Of a DNA stretch of 64,000 nt, positions 59,934 to 64,000 are shown piece after piece. The notes under the pieces were generated by a model. The model was not told the DNA's origin. It saw nothing but the letters and a program-made list of their open reading frames with translations, and searched no databases. This stretch comes from Lachnospiraceae bacterium C1.1. Its GTDB lineage: Bacteria > Bacillota > Clostridia > Lachnospirales > Lachnospiraceae. The stretch lies in contig JAUISW010000001.1 in NCBI GenBank assembly GCA_030434875.1, forward strand, positions 631,501 through 695,500. The letters are read 5' to 3'. Position numbers and translations under genes: made by a program. Each line of letters begins with the position of its first letter. The first letter of the stretch is position 1.

Positions 59934-60005
59934 TTTTCTTAGACTTTTACACATTAAAGCGTTAAGGCTTTAAAAACAAAATTCTATATAGAGGAGGATG
60001 GGTAT

Positions 60006-61061
60006 ATGAGGAAAATCGAAAAATTTGTAGCAGTGGGACTTGCTGCGATCATGTGCTTGGGAACAACGGCATGCGGAAGCAGTCAGCCGGCAGCAGAAGG
60101 ATCTGCAGCAGCAACTGAGACAGCAGGATCAGCTGCGGAAACTACAGCGGCAGCTGAGGGAGCTGCAGCAGAAAGTTCAGATGGAGAAAGCTATACAATA
60201 GGTATATGCCAGCTTGTTCAGCATGAAGCACTTGATGCGGCTACTCAGGGATTTAAGGATGTTCTTACTGAAACTTTTGGAGATAAGGTTATATTTGATG
60301 AGCAGAATGCAGCAGGCGATACAGCAACCTGCGCAACTATCACAAATACTTTTGCAGCAAATGGTGTTGATCTTATTCTTGCAAATGCAACTCCGGCACT
60401 TCAGGCAGCAACTGCAGCAACAGCTGATATTCCGATTCTCGGAACTTCGATCACGGAATATGGCGTAGCACTTGGAATTGATGATTTCAACGGAACTACA
60501 GGTACAAATGTATCGGGTACATCTGATCTTGCTCCGCTCGATCAGCAGGCTGAAATGTTTGCTGAACTTATACCGGATGCTAAGAAGATCGGAATAATCT
60601 ATTGCTCAGCAGAAGCAAACTCAAAATATCAGGTAGAGACAGTTGAGGCAAAGCTTAAGGAAGACGGATATGAAGTAAATGTTTATACTTTTGCTGATTC
60701 AAATGATGTATCACAGGTAACTCAGACAGCATGTGATGAGAATGATGCTCTTTATATCCCTACAGATAATACAGCAGCTTCCTGTACAGAGGCGATCAAC
60801 AACATCGCACTTCCTTCAAAGACTCCTATCATTGCCGGTGAAGAGGGAATTGTTGCAGGCTGTGGAATTGCAACACTTTCAATTTCATATTATGAACTTG
60901 GACGTACAACAGGTGAGATGGCAGTTAAGATCCTCAAAGGTGAGTCAAAGGTTGAGGAGATGCCTATCGAGTATTATGCAAATCCTGTAAAGAAGTATAA
61001 TGCATCTATCTGTAAAGAACTTGGAATTACAGTACCTGAAGGTTACGAGCCTATAGAGTAA
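60006..61061 (+). CDS. TrpX-type ABC substrate-binding lipoprotein
   Basis: A 351-residue lipoprotein with signal peptide and lipobox TTAC (Cys23), then an Ala/Thr/Glu linker to about residue 58. The domain has the ABC substrate-binding family (PF04392-type) pattern: IGICQLVQHEALDAATQGFKD, DLILANATPALQAA, TSITEYG, KIGIIYCSAEANS and the end GITVPEGYEPI. Relatives bind tryptophan, tyrosine or other aromatic compounds. The permease and ATPase follow. A hairpin sits in the 135-base gap after it, probably limiting readthrough so that binding protein is made in excess. Confidence 0.88.
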   Translation: MRKIEKFVAVGLAAIMCLGTTACGSSQPAAEGSAAATETAGSAAETTAAAEGAAAESSDGESYTIGICQLVQHEALDAATQGFKDVLTETFGDKVIFDEQNAAGDTATCATITNTFAANGVDLILANATPALQAATAATADIPILGTSITEYGVALGIDDFNGTTGTNVSGTSDLAPLDQQAEMFAELIPDAKKIGIIYCSAEANSKYQVETVEAKLKEDGYEVNVYTFADSNDVSQVTQTACDENDALYIPTDNTAASCTEAINNIALPSKTPIIAGEEGIVAGCGIATLSISYYELGRTTGEMAVKILKGESKVEEMPIEYYANPVKKYNASICKELGITVPEGYEPIE

Positions 61062-61086
61062 TATTTTCTGATTAGAAATATAGGGG

Positions 61087-61131
61087 AATATTTTTTGGCA
61101 CAGTGAAAATTCTGTGCCAAAAAGTATTTTC
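61087..61131 (+). terminator. Hairpin between binding protein and permease genes
   Basis: AATA-TTTTTTGGCACAG pairs with CTGTGCCAAAAAGTATT around TGAAAATT. It is a likely partial terminator or mRNA-stability hairpin. Confidence 0.65.
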
Positions 61132-61196
61132 AGAATAATTTGTAAAATTAAAGTTTTTATGCTTAGAAAAGAATAACTTGGGGAAAGAAACGAATC

Positions 61197-62135
61197 ATGA
61201 CTTATTTTGCATCTTTGAATCCGGCAGCTCTTTTAAGGAGTTTTCCTGCCGGAATAGCACAGGGAATAATATGGGGGATTGTTGCCCTTGGAGTTTATAT
61301 CACATTCAGACTGCTTGAAGTATCGGATCTGAGTGTGGATGGAACATTTACAACTGGAGGAGCAGTCACAGTAATGCTCATTCTTGCAGGCTGGAATCCA
61401 TGGGCTGCAATGGCGGTTGCACTTGTGGCCGGAGTGGCATGCGGAACGGTGACAGGAATACTGCATACGATGCTTGGAATTCCTGCAATACTTGCAGGAA
61501 TACTGACACAGTTTGCGCTTTATTCGATCAACCTTGCGATAATGGGAATGATGGCGAATAAAGCAGTCAGCGTAGATAAGTTTTATCTCGCCATAACTTC
61601 CAGAAATGTAACAATGGCTATTATTATAGGAGTTGTTTTTGCAATAGTTCTTATAGCAGTACTTTACTGGTATTTTGGAACAGAGCAGGGTTCTGCGCTC
61701 CGTGCTACAGGATGTAATCCTCAAATGAGTAAGGCACAGGGAATCGATATCAATGCTATGAAGATCATAGGACTAGGCCTTTCAAACGGACTTGTTGCGG
61801 TTGCCGGAGGACTTATGGCGCAGTTTCAGGGCTTCTCAGATATAAATATGGGAAGAGGAGCTATAGTTATAGGCCTTGCAGCAGTTATCATAGGCGAAGT
61901 AATAGGAAATGCTATTGCGGGAAGGCATCTTAATTTTGCAGGAAGAATGGCATTTGTTGTGATCGGCGGAGTAATATACTACATTGTTGTTGTGATCGTA
62001 CTCTGGTTAAAACTGGACTCAAATTACTTAAAACTCTTTACAGCGCTGATCGTTGCAATATTCCTTGCGGTTCCTTATCTTCAGTCTCAGGCCAAGAGCT
62101 CATTTAAGAAGGCCGGAAAGGGAGGTAAGGCATAA
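61197..62135 (+). CDS. TrpY-type ABC transporter permease
   Basis: A 312-residue membrane protein with about eight hydrophobic segments. Family marks are GIAQGIIWGIVALGVYITFRLLEVSDLSVDG near the start, HTMLGIPAILAGILTQ, and the coupling region ALRATGCNPQMSKAQGIDINAMKIIGLGLSNGLVAVAGG. It belongs to the branched-chain/ribose-type permease superfamily as used by TrpXYZ-like systems. Its stop and the ATPase start share bases in ATAATG. Confidence 0.9.
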   Translation: MTYFASLNPAALLRSFPAGIAQGIIWGIVALGVYITFRLLEVSDLSVDGTFTTGGAVTVMLILAGWNPWAAMAVALVAGVACGTVTGILHTMLGIPAILAGILTQFALYSINLAIMGMMANKAVSVDKFYLAITSRNVTMAIIIGVVFAIVLIAVLYWYFGTEQGSALRATGCNPQMSKAQGIDINAMKIIGLGLSNGLVAVAGGLMAQFQGFSDINMGRGAIVIGLAAVIIGEVIGNAIAGRHLNFAGRMAFVVIGGVIYYIVVVIVLWLKLDSNYLKLFTALIVAIFLAVPYLQSQAKSSFKKAGKGGKA

Positions 62136-62929
62136 TGCTTGAACTTAAAAATATTCATAAAACCTTTAGTCCGGGAACTATTAATGAAAAGAAAGTTTTT
62201 AACGGATTAAATTTCAAGGTAGAGGATGGAGATTTCATTACCGTTATTGGTGGAAACGGTGCGGGAAAATCCACTATGCTCAATGCAATTGCAGGAGTAT
62301 GGCCGGTAGATGAGGGCCGTATAATAATCGGCGGTGAAGATGTTACGGGACTTCCTGATTTTAAGAGAGCAAATCTTGTAGGAAGAGTTTTCCAGGATCC
62401 GACGGTAGGTACGGCGGCAACCATGGAATTAGAAGAGAATCTTGCGCTTGCCTACAGACGTGGAAAAAAACGCGGACTTGGCTGGGGAGTAACGGCTCAT
62501 GAGAAAAAACTATACAGGGAAAGACTTGCGGTACTTGATCTTGGCCTGGAAGACAGAATGACAGAGAAAGCGGGCCTTCTTTCGGGAGGACAGAGACAGG
62601 CACTTACACTTCTTATGGCGACACTTGTAAAGCCGAAGATACTTCTCCTTGATGAACATACGGCCGCACTGGATCCCAAGACAGCCGAGAAAGTTCTTAA
62701 TGCAACGGACAGGATAGTAAATTCTGATAAACTCACAACGCTTATGATCACGCACAACATGCGTGATGCGATAGCACACGGAAACAGACTCATTATGATG
62801 AATGAAGGAAAAATAATTTTAGATATCAGGGGTGAGGAAAAGAAAAAACTTACAGTGGAAGACCTACTCCATCAGTTTTCAAAAGCTGCCGGAGAAGAAT
62901 TTGCAAGTGATAAGGCTATACTGGGTTAA
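62135..62929 (+). CDS. TrpZ-type ABC transporter ATP-binding protein
   Basis: A 264-residue ATPase for the aromatic-type importer. Walker A is GGNGAGKST, signature LSGGQRQAL, Walker B ILLLDEHTAALDP (with His after DE, typical of this subfamily) and H-loop MITHNMRDA. It overlaps the permease stop by one base. A terminator follows. Confidence 0.93.
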   Translation: MLELKNIHKTFSPGTINEKKVFNGLNFKVEDGDFITVIGGNGAGKSTMLNAIAGVWPVDEGRIIIGGEDVTGLPDFKRANLVGRVFQDPTVGTAATMELEENLALAYRRGKKRGLGWGVTAHEKKLYRERLAVLDLGLEDRMTEKAGLLSGGQRQALTLLMATLVKPKILLLDEHTAALDPKTAEKVLNATDRIVNSDKLTTLMITHNMRDAIAHGNRLIMMNEGKIILDIRGEEKKKLTVEDLLHQFSKAAGEEFASDKAILG

Positions 62930-62940
62930 AATCTTATATA

Positions 62941-63008
62941 AAGGCATTTAGACAGATTTTAATAGTAAAAAACTATTTCGATAAAAATCAAATCTAAATG
63001 CCTTTTTT
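62941..63008 (+). terminator. Rho-independent terminator after the importer
   Basis: AGGCATTTAGA pairs with TCTAAATGCCT across a long loop with its own small stem, followed by seven T. Confidence 0.75.
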
Positions 63009-63076
63009 TGCTTTCAAAATTTAATGATATGTTGTATTATATTAAGTGCAGTATTTTTGAATGGGGTGAAAGCCAC

Positions 63077-63100
63077 ATTTTATCACACTTGAGATAAAAT
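63077..63100. promoter_or_regulatory. Palindrome upstream of minC
   Basis: ATTTTATC and GATAAAAT flank ACACTTGA, about 58 bases before the minC start. It could be an operator or a small hairpin in the leader. Confidence 0.4.
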
Positions 63101-63157
63101 GAACATATAAAGGGTGAATAACTGTTCAAAAATAAAATAAAGAGATGGGAGGGGAGC

Positions 63158-63988
63158 ATGAGTCAACCTGTTGCAATAAAAGGTGTCAAGTCAGGGATAG
63201 TACTAAAGCTTGACAGCAGTATGGATTTTAATGAGCTTTTACCACTCATTAAAGAAAAATTCAGCGCATCCGCATCTTTCTTCGGCAAAGCGGGAATGGC
63301 TCTTTCAATTGAAGGAAGAAGTGTTACTGAGGAAGAAACTTCAAAGATAATTGATATAATTGAAAGCAATACCTCAATGAAAATAGGCGCAGTAATGCTG
63401 GACGATGAAGCTCTGGAAAGAAAGTTTTCCGAAGCACTTCGCCAAAATGGTGTAAGCCTCAGGAATCCTGGAACAGAAAGAAAACTTGGACGGCTGGAAA
63501 AAGAAAATGCAGCACTCACAGCCGCATTACAGCAGAATACAGCAATTGATTCTGCTTCGGCAGAAATATATATTGGTACATTGAGAAGTGGGACCTGTTA
63601 TACAAGCAGAGGATCTCTCCTTATACTTGGAGATGTTAAGCAAGGTGCAGAAGTTGTTGCAGGAGGAAGTATTTTCGTTTTAGGAAATCTTCTTGGTAAT
63701 GTAGCAGCCGGGGCCATGGGTGATGACAAGGCATTTGTTATGGCACTTCATCTGGATCCGCTTCAGGTAAGAATATCGGACGCACTGGCTATTTCAGAAG
63801 ATAAAGACAACTCCCGTAAGAGCAAGAAAAGGTCGATATTCAACAGACCGGAAAGCACATCCGGAACACCGGAAGCGGCAATAATTTCTGACGGGCATAT
63901 AGTTATAAAAAAGTTTGACAGAACATTTCTGAACAGTATGGAATTTTTGAAGGCATTTAACAATACGGAGGGAAAGGTAAATGAGTGA
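63158..63988 (+). CDS. minC: Septum site-determining protein MinC
   Basis: A 276-residue division inhibitor. The N-terminal FtsZ-binding domain (VAIKGVKSGIVLKLDSS, DFNELLPLIKEKFSASASFF) is joined to a C-terminal beta-helix dimer domain starting about residue 135 (GTLRSGTCYTSRGSLLILGDVKQGAEVVAGGSIFVLGNLLGNVAAG). A tail after about 215 is longer than usual. It works with MinD to keep the division ring at mid-cell. The ribosome binding site is GGGAGGGG. It overlaps minD by 8 bases. Confidence 0.93.
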   Translation: MSQPVAIKGVKSGIVLKLDSSMDFNELLPLIKEKFSASASFFGKAGMALSIEGRSVTEEETSKIIDIIESNTSMKIGAVMLDDEALERKFSEALRQNGVSLRNPGTERKLGRLEKENAALTAALQQNTAIDSASAEIYIGTLRSGTCYTSRGSLLILGDVKQGAEVVAGGSIFVLGNLLGNVAAGAMGDDKAFVMALHLDPLQVRISDALAISEDKDNSRKSKKRSIFNRPESTSGTPEAAIISDGHIVIKKFDRTFLNSMEFLKAFNNTEGKVNE

Positions 63989-64000
63989 GGTAATTGTAGT
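63981..64000 (+). CDS. minD: Septum site-determining protein MinD, 5' end only
   Basis: Only the first codons are present (MSEVIVV), matching the start of MinD ATPases. The ATG lies inside the end of minC with GGGAAAGG upstream. Position after minC supports the call. Confidence 0.75.

Noticed and set aside
61233..61724. 163-codon minus-strand frame in the TrpY-like permease
   Set aside because: Lys/Cys/Tyr-rich shadow frame with no start signals; the + strand permease is clear.

Overview
The window is a 64 kb stretch of a low-GC Firmicutes chromosome, most likely from the family Lachnospiraceae (Butyrivibrio-like). This rests on gene content and order: ispH overlapping a four-domain ribosomal protein S1, a sodium-pumping decarboxylase cluster, scpA-scpB, yebC, heterodimeric ABC exporters, Gram-positive lipoproteins with Ala/Gly-Cys lipoboxes, and strong Gram-positive ribosome binding sites. 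No species is assigned. No rRNA, tRNA or CRISPR array was seen. Most genes lie on the + strand.

Region 1 (1-11.8 kb) is a sulfur and amino-acid island. It opens with the 3' end of a cysteine-synthase gene. Next come two genes for nitrogenase-component-1-like proteins (NifD-like and NifK-like) and a complete polar-amino-acid ABC importer, closed by a strong terminator. An AAA-ATPase/PD-(D/E)XK protein follows, then a second cysK, a MalY/PatB-type C-S lyase or aminotransferase and a cystathionine synthase/lyase. The last three are separated by palindromic intergenic elements of one family. The nitrogenase-like pair is the best candidate for a poorly described system. It keeps the P-cluster-type cysteines and one cofactor-type cysteine, but has Met where NifD has its cofactor His. 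Its neighbours point to reductive chemistry on a sulfur-containing, amino-acid-like substrate (inference).

Region 2 (11.8-18.7 kb) is accessory. It holds a lipoprotein that carries a prephenate-dehydratase plus ACT module outside the cytoplasm, a second secreted protein, an orphan double-glycine-leader peptide, and a chemoreceptor remnant cut by an IS200/IS605-type element. That element encodes two small accessory proteins besides TnpA and a TnpB without zinc-ribbon cysteines.

Region 3 (18.7-38.4 kb) is mostly core: alr, a CorC-like CBS protein, yebC, a metallophosphoesterase and scpAB. A biotin-dependent carboxyltransferase/Na+-pump cluster follows (12S-type and 5S-type subunits, biotin carrier, beta and gamma membrane subunits). 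Then come a thioesterase, an HI0933-type flavoprotein, cmk, ispH, rpsA, cheR and a cstA-type transporter with a small partner protein.

Region 4 (38.4-50.1 kb) has a cytoplasmic alpha-amylase with a long acidic insertion, xylulokinase, a secreted FMN/FAD fumarate-reductase-like protein, a diguanylate cyclase and exonuclease III. It ends with an uncharacterised three-gene operon built around a substrate-binding/VWA lipoprotein.

Region 5 (50.1-64 kb) has a MarR-controlled heterodimeric ABC exporter preceded by a 12-codon leader ORF, two small membrane proteins, aminopeptidase P, a structured RNA that is probably 6S RNA, a PH-domain protein, rho with an Arg/Asp-rich disordered insert, a TrpXYZ-type importer, minC and the start of minD. 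All calls are by eye from motifs; no database search or folding program was run.
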